Shown piece after piece: positions 1 through 21,239 of a DNA stretch of 64,000 nucleotides. Under the pieces are notes generated by a model. That model did no database searches, was not told the origin of the DNA, and saw only the letters and a list, made by a program, of their open reading frames with translations. The first letter of the stretch is position 1. The number at the start of each line of letters is the position of its first letter. This DNA comes from Brasenia schreberi. Taxonomy: Eukaryota > Streptophyta > Magnoliopsida > Nymphaeales > Cabombaceae. The stretch spans positions 7,949,501 to 8,013,500 of the forward strand of contig JAYKKT010000080.1 in the NCBI GenBank assembly GCA_036023115.1, written 5' to 3'. The position numbers were made by a program, and so were the translations under genes.

Positions 1-2235
1 CTCTCATTTTATCCTCTATTGGTGCCACTCTTAATTTGTTTCTAATAACCTCATTATGTATACGGTCTTTTCTTGTATGACCACTCATCCATCTCAACAT
101 CTTCATTTCTATCACAGATATCTTTTGTACATGTTGATGATTGACTGCCTAACACTCAGAACCATAGAACATGGTAGGCCTAATCGCTTCAATAGTAGAT
201 CTGCTTGGCATAAATCCAAATTGGTTCTCTATTGTACTTGATACTTGTCTTAACCTAATTTCGATAATTCTTTCCCATAATTTCATAGTATGACTCATTA
301 ACTAGATACCTCGATAATTCGCACAATTTTGAATGTCTCCCTTGTTCTTATATATGGGTATAAGTGTACTTGCTCTCCATTCCTCAGGCATCTTTTGGTT
401 TTTCCATATTTTATTAAATAGTCTTGTGAGCCAAGTGATTCCTATTTCTCCTAGTATTTTCCAAACTTCTATAGGAATATTATCTGGTCGTACCGATTTA
501 CCACTCTTCATATGTTTAAGAGCCTCTTTGACTTCATTCTTTTGAATACGTCGGTAGAAATTGTGGTTTATATACTTTTTTGACTTGGCTAAATCTCCTA
601 AACTAATACTAACATCTTTACTTTTATTAAAAAGATTATAAAAATAGTTTTTCCATCTATTTCTTATATCATCATTTGCCACTAGAATTTTTTTATCCTC
701 GTCTTTTATGCATCTAACATAATTAAAATCTTTAGTTTTCTTATCTCTAGCCCTAGCTATCCTAAAAATATCTCTTTCACCCTCTTTTGAGTTGAGTTTT
801 TTATATAAGTCATCCTAAATCTTAGCTTTTGCTTCACTAACGGCCTTTTTCACTTCCTTTTTTGCTTTCTTATAAGCTTCTAAAGTTTCACTAGTTTTCT
901 TAGCATAATGTAATTTGTAACATGTCCTCTTTGCCTTGATTTTATTTTGTACTACTTCACTCCACCACCAAGCTTCTTTTTGTGCCGGTACACCTCCCTT
1001 AGATACCCCTAACACATCTTTCGCAACTTTCCTAATATGTATAGCCATATTGTTCCACATATCACATGGTGTACCAACATAATTCCAAACATCTCTTTGA
1101 AGGACTTTCTGTTTAAATATATCTTCTTTCTCGCTTTTGAGGTTCCACCATTTAGTCCGAATAGCTCGATGCACTCTTTTCTTCTTTGTCCATTTTTTTA
1201 TTTGTAAATCCATAACTAAAAGTCGATGTTGGGTGGTTAAGCTTTCTCTTGAAATTACCTTACAATCTTTACAACACGCTCTATCTTTCTTTCTACAAAT
1301 AAAGTAATCAATTTGTGTTTGTGATAAGCCACTCTTATAAGTAATTAAATGTTCATCTCGTTTTTTGAAGATTGTATTGACTATAAAGATATCAAATGAC
1401 ATAGCAAAATTTAAAATCTCCCTACCTTCCTCGTTTATATCCCCAAAACCAAAGTTTCCATGAATCCCTTGATATCCTAATGCCTCTTTACCAACATGTC
1501 CATTTAAATCTCCTCCTAAACAAATCATCTCCCTTTGTGGAATCTTTTGAAACACCTTATCTAACTCTTCCCAAAAAACTGTCTTTATACTATCTTCTAG
1601 TCCTACTTTGGGTGCGTAAGCACAAACTATATTCAAAACCTCTGCTCCTAACACTAATTTCAATGTCATGATTCGGTCACTATATCGTTGTATGTCTACT
1701 ACACTCTCCTTTAAATCTTTATTTATGATAATACCAACTCCGTTTCGAGCCTTTTCTTTACCTGAGTACTATAATTTAAAACTTGTATCCTCTATCTCCT
1801 TTGCTTTTTCTCCAACCCAGTTTATCTCTTGTAAACATAGAATATGAATCTTTCTCCAAATCATAGTATCTACCACCTCCATTAGCTTACCCGATAATGT
1901 TTCGATATTCCAAGAACCAATACGAATCTTATTATCTAGGACCAACTTCCTTACCCCCCGCATCCATCCATAATCAAAATGCGGAGACCCTCTCTGAAAT
2001 TTTTTTACTACATTCGGGCGGCAATGTAGCGGGACTAACTTCTTTACCCACACCCGTCCATGATGTGGGAACCCTCTCTGCAATTGATTCACTACATTCA
2101 GGCGAAAATGTAGTGGCTCTTGCTTACTTCTTACTGCATTCGGGCTCTCTAGCACGTCGCTAGGCGGGGACGCCCCAAAGCAATGCTCATAATTTTTGTA
2201 ATCCATGCATGGGCGGAGTTTAGCGGCGACCAACG
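1..2235 (-). mobile_element. RTE-type LINE copy 1, internally deleted, 3' end outside window
   Basis: A non-LTR retrotransposon read leftward. The reverse strand encodes an AP-endonuclease-like region starting with IGSWNIETLSGK and continuing with NGHVGKEALGYQG and SQTQIDYF, then a reverse-transcriptase N-terminal part with the segment [19 protein letters not shown] (about 302-682). The leftmost 190 bases match the 3' part of copy 2 (2881-3070). At about 186-190 the text jumps from that 3' part into sequence matching 43832 onward in copy 3, so roughly 0.6 kb of the RT core is missing. The RTE assignment rests on the single EN-RT frame and on the TTG-rich 3' tail seen in copies 2 and 3. The upstream limit near 2235 is approximate. 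Confidence 0.85.
302..2233 (-). pseudogene. LINE endonuclease/reverse transcriptase open frame, broken
   Basis: Frame pieces at 1769-2233 and 815-1669 (endonuclease) and 302-682 (start of RT) belong to one former polyprotein. The endonuclease would nick target DNA and the RT would copy the RNA at the nick. Between the first two pieces an in-frame TAG near 1769-1775 falls where related elements have tryptophan in a LWY-like context. A further stop lies near 815. The catalytic YADD-type RT core is absent because of the deletion near position 190. No active protein can come from this copy. Confidence 0.8.
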
Positions 2236-2597
2236 AGCGACGCTGAAAATTTGTCGAGTGCTCGAGGAAGAAGCAGGTTTGGTGTGTGAGTCAGAGAGAG
2301 AGAGATGGAGGGTCTTCTCTCTCTTCCTGTCCGCCCTTTTGTTTTCTTGTTGAGCGGCAAAGAAGGAGAAGATCGCCGTCTCCAGAAAGAAGGAGCAGAT
2401 CACGAAGCAATTCTTACATCAGATCCACCGAAAAAGCTCGGAGCACATAATCTCTCTTTCTCACAAGCATGCACATATACATGTACATACATACTCATGA
2501 TCACAATGTTCTATATGCAAGTTTTGAATCTAGTATTATTGGATTTGTGGATTTGCCTTTGCTCTCCTTCACAATGATGTCTCACAATTGCTTTTGC
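2236..2597 (+). other. Leader-like stretch between two LINE copies
   Basis: A purine-rich (GA)n tract at 2291-2304 is followed by an ATG at 2305 and an open stretch, then a long T-rich run ending in a good splice acceptor (cag at 2597-2599). It could be a 5' exon and intron of the gene that continues at 2600. The open stretch shows no recognisable domain, so I do not call a coding exon. Confidence 0.3.
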
Positions 2598-2624
2598 AGG
2601 TCGTGGGGTATCATGATACTGATA

Positions 2625-3299
2625 CAACAACAACAACTAAGCCTTTTCCCATACTAGACGGGGTCGGCTACATGGATTCTTTGTTTTCATAGATCCCTAT
2701 CATGTGCCATGTTAGAAGTTAACTCCCAATAAGCTAGATCATTCTTTATTGTTTCTTTCCAACACTTTTGTGGTAGTCCTCTACCCCTTTTAATACTTTC
2801 CAAATTTAGTTTTTCATACCTTCTTACATGTTCTTTTTTTGATCTTCTTTCTATATGTCCAAATCATCTTAAACGATGTTCTCTCATTTTATCCTCTATT
2901 AGTGACACTCCTAATTTGTTTCTAATAACCTCATTATGTATACGGTCTTTTCTTGTATGATCACTCATCCATCTCAATATCTTCATTTCTGTCACAGATA
3001 TCTTTTGTACATGTTGATGATTAACTACCCAACACTCAGAACCATAAAACATGGCAGGCCTAATTGCTGCTCTATAATATTTACCTTTTAACTTTAATGG
3101 TATCTTCTTATCACAAAGAATACCTTATGCTCCTCTCCATTTTAACCAACCAGCATTAATTCTATGTGTAATATCTCCATCAATTCTTCCATCACTCTGA
3201 AAAATTGACCCTAGGTATTTAAAACTTTCCTTTTGGGGAATGCAATGTGTGCCAATTTTAATTTCCATGTCCTCTGAAGTAACCAAATGATCAGATGAT
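2625..3299 (-). mobile_element. RTE LINE copy 2, 5'-truncated, with 27-bp target duplication
   Basis: A 675-bp 3' fragment of the same LINE. Its tail (plus strand) begins with CAACAACAACAACTAAGCC, the (TTG)n end typical of plant RTE elements. It encodes the C-terminal RT piece MFYGSECWVVNHQHVQK (2864-3052) and part of the RT (3125-3367 partly overlaps flank). The 27 bases at 2598-2624 and 3300-3326 are identical, a perfect target-site duplication that includes the host splice acceptor AG. Confidence 0.95.
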
Positions 3300-4252
3300 A
3301 GGTCGTGGGGTATCATGATACTGATATTGCTGAATTTTTGTATAACAGCAAGCCTCAGTTGGATCAATTATAAATTATATTTGTAAAGATCTGACTAAAG
3401 CATGATCTACAAAGCCTCCTCCTGTTCCATCGGTAAATATTGGAATTAAGAACTAAGACTAATTTTTGTTTTATGTGCATAATTTTGTTGAAGTCCATAG
3501 GGTATTGCCAACGCCTTCTTTTCTAATACTGTCAATAACTTCATAATCCATACTCTTTCTGTTAAAATATTGTAAGGTTGACATGTCATGCCCGACTTCC
3601 TATCCCAAGCCATCTATTTGCAATCCTTTAGAAGCGAGTCAATTATAATTCGTTCTCAAGGAAAAAGAAATTAATCATTTAGGGTTATTGGATCGTGTTG
3701 CCTGTATAGCCTAATGTTCCAACTATCTTAAATCATGATATTACTGTTCCAAGTAGAAAATCATTCAGTGAAAGACTTCGTTTTTGTTCAGGTTGCAAGT
3801 TAGAAAGGCATTCTAAGAATTTCTATCATCTTTTATGCAGGATAGGATACCAGGTGAGCCCTTTGTTCCTAAATCATCTAAAGAGGCTGAGATGGGAAGG
3901 ATTTTAAAGTCTATGGAAGTAAGTATTACCTGTAATATACAGTCTTATCCTATTATATATTGTACTTGTTTATAATAACTTTTTTTCTTTTCACCAGGGC
4001 ATACCAGGATCACCAAGTATGAAGGTGCACTCGAAAGACGATTTGTTGAATATGAAGAATTTTGGGTCTGATGAAGGGGATGAAGAGGAAGATGATGCCG
4101 ATGATGATGAACTTTTGAACTTGGTAAACTTTTTTCTTTTAAATCATAAAGCTCTTTGTTTTCTCCTTTTATCATCTCTTGGTAAACTTATTTCTTCCAG
4201 TCATATCCTTTTCTCCTTTTATCATCTTCATCTCTCCGATCTCTGTCATACT

Positions 4253-7200
4253 CAGTGTTGTCTAACGCGTATCATATCATGTATCACTGGGCTCTATGAT
4301 ACGGGTGTATCGTATCGTATCGTACTTTAATATTAAAATAATATAAAAATTAATTAAAAATCAATAAAAATTAGTAAAAAATAAAAAAAATCAGGAAAAA
4401 TCTGATAATTGCTCTAAATTCATATAATGTAAGTTTAGTAAAGATTGAGTATTCAACATTGAACAATTGCATCCAAATTTACATATTTTGAATCCAAAAA
4501 ATAAAATACAGACACAGTTTACACTACAGTTACATATAATGTTACATTTTACAAATTGTAATCAGGATCATCAACTAAATAATCTTCATCTTCTCCTTGT
4601 TGTAGATCCTCATCATCATCATCAGCCACGCCCACACCTTCTTCTTCAAAATCAAATTCTTCATCTCCATAATGTTGTTGCGCTTCTTCCAAATTAATCC
4701 AGGGAACGTCTTCTTATGTTAGGAGGGCATTTTCTTCAGTGTCTTCCATAACCCAATCTTCTAATATATCAAAATTATCCAAACTTATTGGATCGAACTG
4801 ACTTTTTTCTCTATTTACTTTTTTTAATTGCCTACGACACAAATAAAGATAAACAATTAGTAAGTAATATTAACAATTGAAAACTGAAATTAAACAATAT
4901 TGAATTGAAAATTTGAAAGTAATACAACATTACCTTTCACGAAGGCACATGTTACAACGAATATAAACCAAATCATTAAGCCTTTTGTGTTCCAACCTGT
5001 TGCGCTTTTTTGTATGGATGTGTTAAAAAACACTCCAATTTCTTTCACAACCTGTTACACTATAGGTTTGGCTCAAGACTCTGACTGCAAAACCTCTAAG
5101 GTTTGGACAATCACTTCCAAACTTGTTCCACCAAACATCTGTAAAAAAAATACAAACATTAGAGACATAATAATCCACAGTAATGTAAGATGCAACTTAA
5201 ATATGAAAATAAATAATTTACCTGAACACATCATAGTGCGATTGTGAATTGCAACAGGCAGACCCATCAAGTGAAGAGCATTATCATATATCTCTATCTC
5301 TCGATGTATCGCATCTGCTATGCTCTCATCAGGGACTAATCTGTCGATACAATCAATGATTCCTCGATTAACCTCACTGTCCCTTTTAAAGGTTCCTAAG
5401 TACTTGAATAATGGGTTTAGATAATATGTTGTTGCATGAATAGGCTGATGCAATTGTTTATTCCATCTACTATAAATTATTTTCCACACGAGCACATAAT
5501 ATCTCTTTTTTTCATTAAAATTATTTTTGATGGCTTCTTTTGCCCTGTTCATGGCTTCATAAAGGTAGCCCATAGATGGTTTCTTCTCACTATCAGCCAA
5601 TCTCAAAATTTTCACTAAAGGACAAGTAATTTTCAATAATCTGACACATGCATTCCAAAATGAACTTCTAAAAACTGTTTCTGCAATCTCATTCAACTTT
5701 TTATTTCTTCTATTTTGAGGCAACTCTGCAAATTGTTGCCACTCATCTGAGGAGAACATTCTCTTCAAAGCTTGCTTCTGTCTCATAATACTTTGTACAG
5801 ATAAGAAGTTTGTTGCGAACCGAGTTATAACTGTGCGAAAAAGCTCTGCACCTTCTGTATATCTCCTCATCATACACAAAACAAAGGCATGGTTGTAAAT
5901 GAATTTTGTAATATCTTGGCAACACTCAGTTGCTGCCTTTATTTCATCCATCTCACCAATGTCCTCGAGGATGAGATCTAAACAATGGTTGCACATGGTG
6001 TCCAGTAGAAAGTCCCATAAATATTAGCTAACTCCTTCCCAGCTGCTTTGTAGTTAGCTGCATTATCTGTAATCAATTAGACCACATTCTGTAGCCCAAC
6101 CTCCTGTATAATCTTATCAAATTTTTCTCGTAGGATCTTTGCAGTGTGCCTCTCCTCTGACATGTCTAGAGATCTCAAAAATATGAGTCCTTAAGGACAA
6201 TATACAAGAAAGTTTAGCAATGTCCTTCCTCGCCTATCGGTCCATCCATCTGCCATAATAGTGCATCCTGTTTCCTTTCACAACTGTCTCAAAGTCGAAC
6301 AGTATTGTTGCACTTCAATTACGGTTTGATCTAATATCTTTCCTCTCAACTTCTGATAAGAGGGCATCTTATATCCTGGACCAATGTTTGCAATTGCATC
6401 TGCCATTGCTTGAAAATGAAAACTGTTTGCTGCATTAAATGGAATGCATGCATCATAAAACCATCTTCCCACTGCAAGGTCTGCCTGATCATGCAATTGT
6501 TCTGAAGCTATAGCAGCAGAATTCCTAGTTGAGCACCAGGTGTAGTGGAAGGAGGAAAGAATGAATGTATGGTAGAAGAAGCTCTTCCTCTACTCCTTCC
6601 TGAACTTCCTCTTCTGCCACCTCCAAAGTCTTCAACTGCAACCCTCTTTCCTCTAGTAGGTGCTTATGAATTGCTACTACCAATCTCTGTTCTAGCATCT
6701 GAAGGCAAACTATCAGTGAATCTAAATCACATCTGAAAATCATCCTTTTGTTGTCTCCGTTCTTGTATATTCTTAATCATCTGCAGGCATTGCCATTTAA
6801 TACCTTTTGGAAAACTTCTAACTCTGCCTGTGCATGGAGTAACTTCTTTCCTAGTTTCTGCTAGGTGGTGTTTCAACCTTGAAATTCTACCACTAACCAC
6901 CTTTTCACAAAATAAGTAATTTTTAACCTTAAACCCTCAATTGTTATACCCCACTGCCATGTCGGATCATCAGACTTTGAATGAGAGTCTCTACCACCCC
7001 TTCCTGCCATCTCAATGGAGTACTTTAATTCAAACAAAAACCTGAAAATAAAAGCACTTCGTAAATCTCCCAGTCTTCAAATAACACTCAAATCGAGTGT
7101 CTCCCACTTCATGAATGCAATAAAAATCGTATACACACACTTAATAACTTCATATTTTATCATTAAAAAAAAAAACCAAAATAACACAAAAAACAACAAA

Positions 7201-7520
7201 TATAAAGGAAAAAATAGAAAAAACATTAAAAATATACCAAAATCCGAGTTTAGAGGCTTGCACGGACACCGTAGGGCACGATTTTGGAGCTTTGAACACT
7301 AAGGAGGCGAAAAACGGCTCTTAGGGAGCTTGAGGAACCCAAGAAGAGAGAGGAAACCCGCGAAAAATCGTGGGGTTCAGTCGGTCCGGGACCCTTTATA
7401 AGGGTTTCAGGACGTATCGCCTGTATCGTACACCGTATCGTGCGATACAGCCCATATCGCACGATACGGTGCGATACTCTGGGTTTCACGATACGTATAC
7501 GGTGCGATACGGATAACACC
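4253..7520 (-). mobile_element. hAT transposon copy B, decayed, inside an intron
   Basis: The inverted counterpart of the element at 15946-19301. Its right terminal inverted repeat lies at 4253 (CAGTGTTGTCTAACG), followed by GTATC/GATAC-rich subterminal DNA. The other end near 7511-7520 is degraded (GGATAACACC instead of GGACAACACTG). The 8 bases before 4253 (GTCATACT) have only a partial match after 7514. The element fills the intron between 4123 and 7959. Confidence 0.9.
4550..7010 (-). pseudogene. hAT transposase remnant (copy B)
   Basis: This aligns end to end with the transposase at 16475-18972: start ATG at 7008-7010, DUF659-like and central region at 5073-5996 and 6278-6496, and the acidic C-terminal exon near 4550-4835. 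Multiple stops and frameshifts break it, for example at 5997-6277 and 6497-6743, plus a stop within the acidic tail near 4717. It is clearly the oldest of the three copies. Confidence 0.85.
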
Positions 7521-7801
7521 ATGCTTCTGAACCAACAAGGATGGAGGGTAGATAACTGTATGCTATTCTGGAAATTTATTTCAAATGGCACAAAAATCAT
7601 AATGGTAGCTAATAATTTTCAATCATTAACTGAACAGGAACTCTTAAAAATTAGAACTTGTCAAATAGGTCACTGTGTATTCCGTATAAACTTGTATAAT
7701 GTCAGGCTCTGGAATGGGCCCAATCATTTCCAGTTTTGTGCTCTTTGCATGTCCCTGAATACCAATTTGAACTGCAGAGGGTTTTCAAATACTATGCCAT
7801 T

Positions 7802-7802
<1 letters not shown>

Positions 7803-7854
<52 letters not shown>
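7803..7854. repeat. Compound microsatellite (CT)n(AT)n
   Basis: About 16 CT units pass directly into about 10 AT units, within the last intron of the gene ending at 8144. Confidence 0.97.
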
Positions 7855-7864
<10 letters not shown>

Positions 7865-8144
7865 GTTTATGTTTGCATGTATACTCTTTTGAATTCTATA
7901 ATCTTGTGTTGCATATAATTTTTGGAATTTAATTAAGAGGGAGGCGTGGATTTTGCAGAAGAAAGTATGGAGGGAAAAACAAACAACGAAGATGGACTGG
8001 AAGCAAAAAAATTCCAAGGGAATCAATGATGTGAAGATGGCACTATCTAGTCATGCTAGAAAGGCATTACAGAAGATCAGGAAATGGGGGAAGGGGAAGC
8101 ATACAGGCTCCGGATCTTTAAAATATGGCAAGGCAGAGCTTTAA

Positions 8145-9347
8145 TTATTTACTTCTCTGAACTTGCTAATGCATTCTTCCTCAATTTCATATACATAGGT
8201 TTTGTAGAAAGTAAGGATTAAAGATTGTTTAGAATTGATTTAAAAAAAGTTTATCTAGAGATAATATGCTAAAAAGATTTTGTTAATTACTATCACTGCT
8301 TCAATGTTAAGATACGCTAGATGAGATTCTCTGTTTTTTCTCTTTGGAGTGCGGTTCTTCTTGTTCCCCAACTCTCTCTCTCTCTCTCACGCACACACAC
8401 GGACTCTCACATTTGCTTACTTGGATGCAAAGAGACTTCTTGCTTTTGGTTACATGAATGCTAAGAATCTTTGTGCCTTAAAAGAAAATCGCATATGTTT
8501 GGTTCTTACATTGTTTTGGTGGCTGGGCTTAGGGTCATCAGTCTCACCAGTAGGCCAATAGGTTCCTTTTGCCTTGTGGAAACTCGAATACAATGTGTTT
8601 GGCTTGCCCAGAAACATTAAAGTTCTGAGTAAAAATTCTTATTTACGTTAGACACGGTTTATTGACCTTGAAGGATCACCTTTGCATGGTCGGGCCTTAA
8701 GCTCAATAAAGGAAGAGGGTTAAATTAGTTAGCCGATGACCTGTGTAAAACTTCATTATATCTCAGTAATGTAAAGGTTAGATCTCAATAATGTAAAGAT
8801 GACACTGGATCTCATCTGAACTCTGCAGTATGCTTAAGCCAGAACAGTATTAGGATGAGTGACCTATGGAGTCTTTGTATTACCTGTTGCTGCCCTCACC
8901 TGTTGTGGGAAAAAGGCTTAGGCAAGGTAAAGACAGTTTATTGAACTAAACAAAGGATCTGTTTAGTCATATTCAAGTCTAAATCAGGTTTTGTGTTGAA
9001 CCAGAAGCATAAAGTACTTATTGCAGTGCATAATTTGGGTCAGAGATGGATTTAGGATAGTTTATTTGGATTTAAATGAGTTTTTTGAGTTGTTTTAGGG
9101 TTTTCCATTATCTGATTTGAAACCAATTTGTTGTGTTAGACTCATAATTAAATAAATTTTAATGTTATTATTATTTTAAAATAGGTTAGAGATTATAATT
9201 GAAGGATTTGAAAGTGATAAAAGCAACTTAATAATGTGAGAATTGGATTTTGATACTCTTAAAGTAGTTTATAATAGAACTATCATAAAAGCATTTTTTC
9301 TATTTTTGAATGGATTTAAATGTGCATAATTATTAATTATTTTATTT
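8145..9347. other. 3' flank of the upstream gene; no gene seen
   Basis: AT-rich DNA with a short CT/AC run at 8371-8401. The probable 3' UTR of the gene ending at 8144 lies at the left. No frame with recognisable protein similarity on either strand. Confidence 0.5.
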
Positions 9348-9364
9348 ATGTTTCTTGAATGATA

Positions 9365-9573
9365 CAACAACAACTAAGCCTTTTTCCATACTAGATGGGG
9401 TCAGCTACATGGATTCTTTGTTTTCACGTAGCCCTATCATAATTTCTAGAATCCATATTAAATAAGTCAACAAAATTTTACGCTGGCTATTGAAAGCTAA
9501 CGCAACCCTCCTCCTTTATCGAGGCTTGGGACCGGCCATGCAAGGGTAATCCCTTACAAGGGCATAGTTATTG
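9365..9573 (-). mobile_element. SINE-like short retroelement with RTE 3' tail and 17-bp target duplication
   Basis: A 209-bp element whose 3' tail (plus strand 5'-CAACAACAACTAAGCC) and following 50 bases match the LINE 3' ends at 2625 and 42751. The other half (CCTCCTCCTTTATCGAGGC, GGACCGGCCATG) is not in those LINE copies. It is flanked by a perfect 17-bp repeat at 9348-9364 and 9574-9590 that starts ATGTTTCTTG. A second copy lies at about 13637-13835. It could be a SINE using RTE machinery or an RTE reduced to its two ends. Confidence 0.9.
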
Positions 9574-9689
9574 ATGTTTCTTGAATGATATTTTTTTTAA
9601 TTCTAGGTTTGAAATATATTTGAGATAATCTTGTTTATAACCTGCTTGATAAAAGGTCTGAGCTAATGTGCATGTATTTGATGGAAAAG

Positions 9690-10480
9690 TGTGATTTAAT
9701 ATCATGTTACACGTCCTACGGGACTGTCGGAAGATGGCGAGGGTGTGGGTCGCTGGAGAAATGAAGTAATTTCTTCCATTGGAAGAAGGATGAGTGGCTT
9801 TGCCATAACTTGTCGCAGGACCTGGGTAAGCAAGGAGCGCCGCAGTGTAATGTGACCTTTGGTGTGATAGCATGGCAATGGAGGAACGGACAGTTGTTTG
9901 AAGATGGAGAACCACACCACATAGTGGGAAGGACGTGATCTGCGGCTATGTTATGAGAATCCATATGGCATACTCGGGTGTGTATTATAGTGCTTTTGGA
10001 AGTCACAGCCCAACCCCGCTATATTCAGTGGATCCCCCCGGACAGAGATTGGCACAAGCTCAACACGGATGGCTGCGCTAAGAGCAACCCGAGTGTGGCA
10101 GGCTGTGGAGGGCTCATTCGTAATGGGGGGGGGTCAAGGGATATGTGAAGTTCCTGGGTACCTGTACAGGTGTAGTTGCTGAACTATGGAGAGTGCTGGT
10201 GGGTGCACTACTAAAGGTGGCATGGAAGATGGATCAGGTAAGGGATTCAAAAACAGTGGTAGCGGCAACTGGTGCGGACAAAGAACGGACAAGCAATGTG
10301 CTTCACTTGATCAGAAGAATATAAGCCTGGTTGAGAAGGGAATGGAAGGTGGCACACACCTCATGAAGGCATACCGCTAGAACTTCCAGGGAATGGAAGG
10401 TGGTGATCCAGCACACACCTCGTGAACGGACAAAGAACGAACTACTACTGGCTTTGCTGCCTAGCCACTTTGTAGCAGCC
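9690..10480 (+). pseudogene. L1-type LINE 3' fragment: zinc-finger-like and RNase H remnant
   Basis: Around 9708 the plus strand reads HVLRDCRKMARVW, like the zf-RVT segment at the end of plant L1 reverse transcriptases. At about 10029-10133 it reads WIPPDRDWHKLNTDG then CAKSNPSVAGCGGLIRNG, the start of an RNase H domain with its NTDG aspartate. At 10176-10300 it continues AELWRVLVGALLKVAW. Frameshifts (including at the G run 10126-10134) and stops separate the pieces. A short imperfect repeat of GGGAATGGAAGGTGG occurs at 10338 and 10390. Confidence 0.7.
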
Positions 10481-11150
10481 AACGCTACGCTAAAGTCAGC
10501 AAAGCAATGAACGAGCATCCTTACGGCTACTCCTAAGGGGCGGTAGACCTGGCTGTGTTAGGGGGGATGCTGTCACTTGTAAGCTGTAGGGGTAACGCAA
10601 CAAAACAAGCCACTACTGTAATGTAGCTCCCCGTGGGATTGATGAGGCTTCCACGGGGGTTTACTGTAAGGAAATTCAAGAACCCAACCAACTGCAGTGT
10701 CGCAGTTAACACTGTCAGGACCTATACCACACTACCGCACTACTATAAGGATAGTGGGGTAGTGGCACTATAGAATATAGGAGTCGGCCCTGTGGGAGAG
10801 TCAGGCCAACCACCATAAGCATAAGCCCAGACGGACAGTCAGCTTTTTGTGTTAGCTCAGCGAGCCCTGTGGGTAAAGGCTCTACCGGCTATTGCCTCCA
10901 CGTGAGAGTGAGGTCAGCAAGTTCAAGTCAAACAAGTCTCTGCAAAGCAAGTCTTTGCTTCGGTTCCTTACAGTAACGGTGGTAGAGCGCACTACTATAA
11001 GCTACGGAGGATTGTCCTTACTGTAAGCCAAGTGCACGCTCCCACGTGGCACCCACTCTACGGTGCTAGTGAGATGTCAAAGGAGAGGTAAGGTCCCGCT
11101 GTATGCCTCACGAAAGGTGTGGTATACTCGTATGCCATGCGTTCTATACA
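10481..11150. other. Unassigned block of different composition
   Basis: This stretch is visibly richer in G and C than its surroundings and contains repeated short motifs such as CACTACT(A/G)TAA (10610, 10740, 10990) and GGCCCTGTGGG/GAGCCCTGTGGG. No long frame and no recognised domain. It may be the 3' end of the LINE to its left or a fragment of another retroelement. Confidence 0.35.
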
Positions 11151-11761
11151 CTTGGAGAAACTACCTTAGTTGGAAGTGCAAAAGTCCTGATAGGTATCCC
11201 TTGTTCCCAACGTTTGGACAGTTTGTACGTCAATTTTGATCTTAAAATATACCTAGTAGGGGTATGCCTAGCCCCATTTACCTTTAAAAATCTCATTGAT
11301 TGTTTTACTGTTATTTGTTTGGGTTGGATTTTAATTTTTATTAAATGAAATAATAGAAAGTTGTACTGTAGCATGTAGGACACACATGCAACTAAACTTT
11401 CGAGAGTTTAAGCAGCACAAGCTAGGTCTATCAATGCAAAAGCACGTGCATGCACACACATGCAAGCACGGAGCACACACACACCACCATCTCCTGGTAT
11501 CCCACTCCTGGCATGGGGTGGTGAAAAAGAGTGGACTTGGCTCTCAAAATCATACATTGGGCAACCACTCCCCTCTGGTTTCATAAACACCTAATGAGAC
11601 GATTGAGACGTTCATACCAATCTTCGCAGCAAAATTGCTCTGGCTGTATATGAATTGCCAGTACATAACCCAAGAATCAGTGAAACCAAAAACACAATAC
11701 TTGACAAAATAATAAAATCTTAGCAATACATGGAAAATAGGCTTTCAAAATCATCGCTGTC
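11151..11761. other. 3' flank of PRMT1; no gene seen
   Basis: Probable 3' UTR and flank of the leftward gene starting at 21239. It contains an AC-rich run near 11440-11490. Nothing else is recognised. Confidence 0.4.

Positions 11762-21239
<9,478 letters not shown>

Larger units (their letters stand above)
2600..8144 (+). pseudogene. 3' exons of an unrecognised plant gene, probably disabled
   Basis: Four exons can be read. Exon a begins after the acceptor at 2597-2599, encodes VVGYHDTD, is interrupted by a LINE (2625-3299) and continues at 3327 with IAEFLYNSKPQLDQL, ending at a donor after 3432. Exon b is 3841-3918 (26 codons, DRIPGEPFVPKSSKEAEM). Exon c is 3998-4123 (42 codons; an acidic run of about 15 Asp/Glu residues). 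Exon d is 7959-8144 (61 codons plus stop; Lys-rich, including MDWKQKNSKGIND). Exons b, c and d have good splice sites and matching phase. Exon a carries a frame break near 3360, an in-frame TGA near 3401 and the LINE, so this copy looks dead. The motif ICKDLTKA ahead of a Pro-rich linker would suit a saposin-like ER protein, but that is a guess. Confidence 0.6.
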
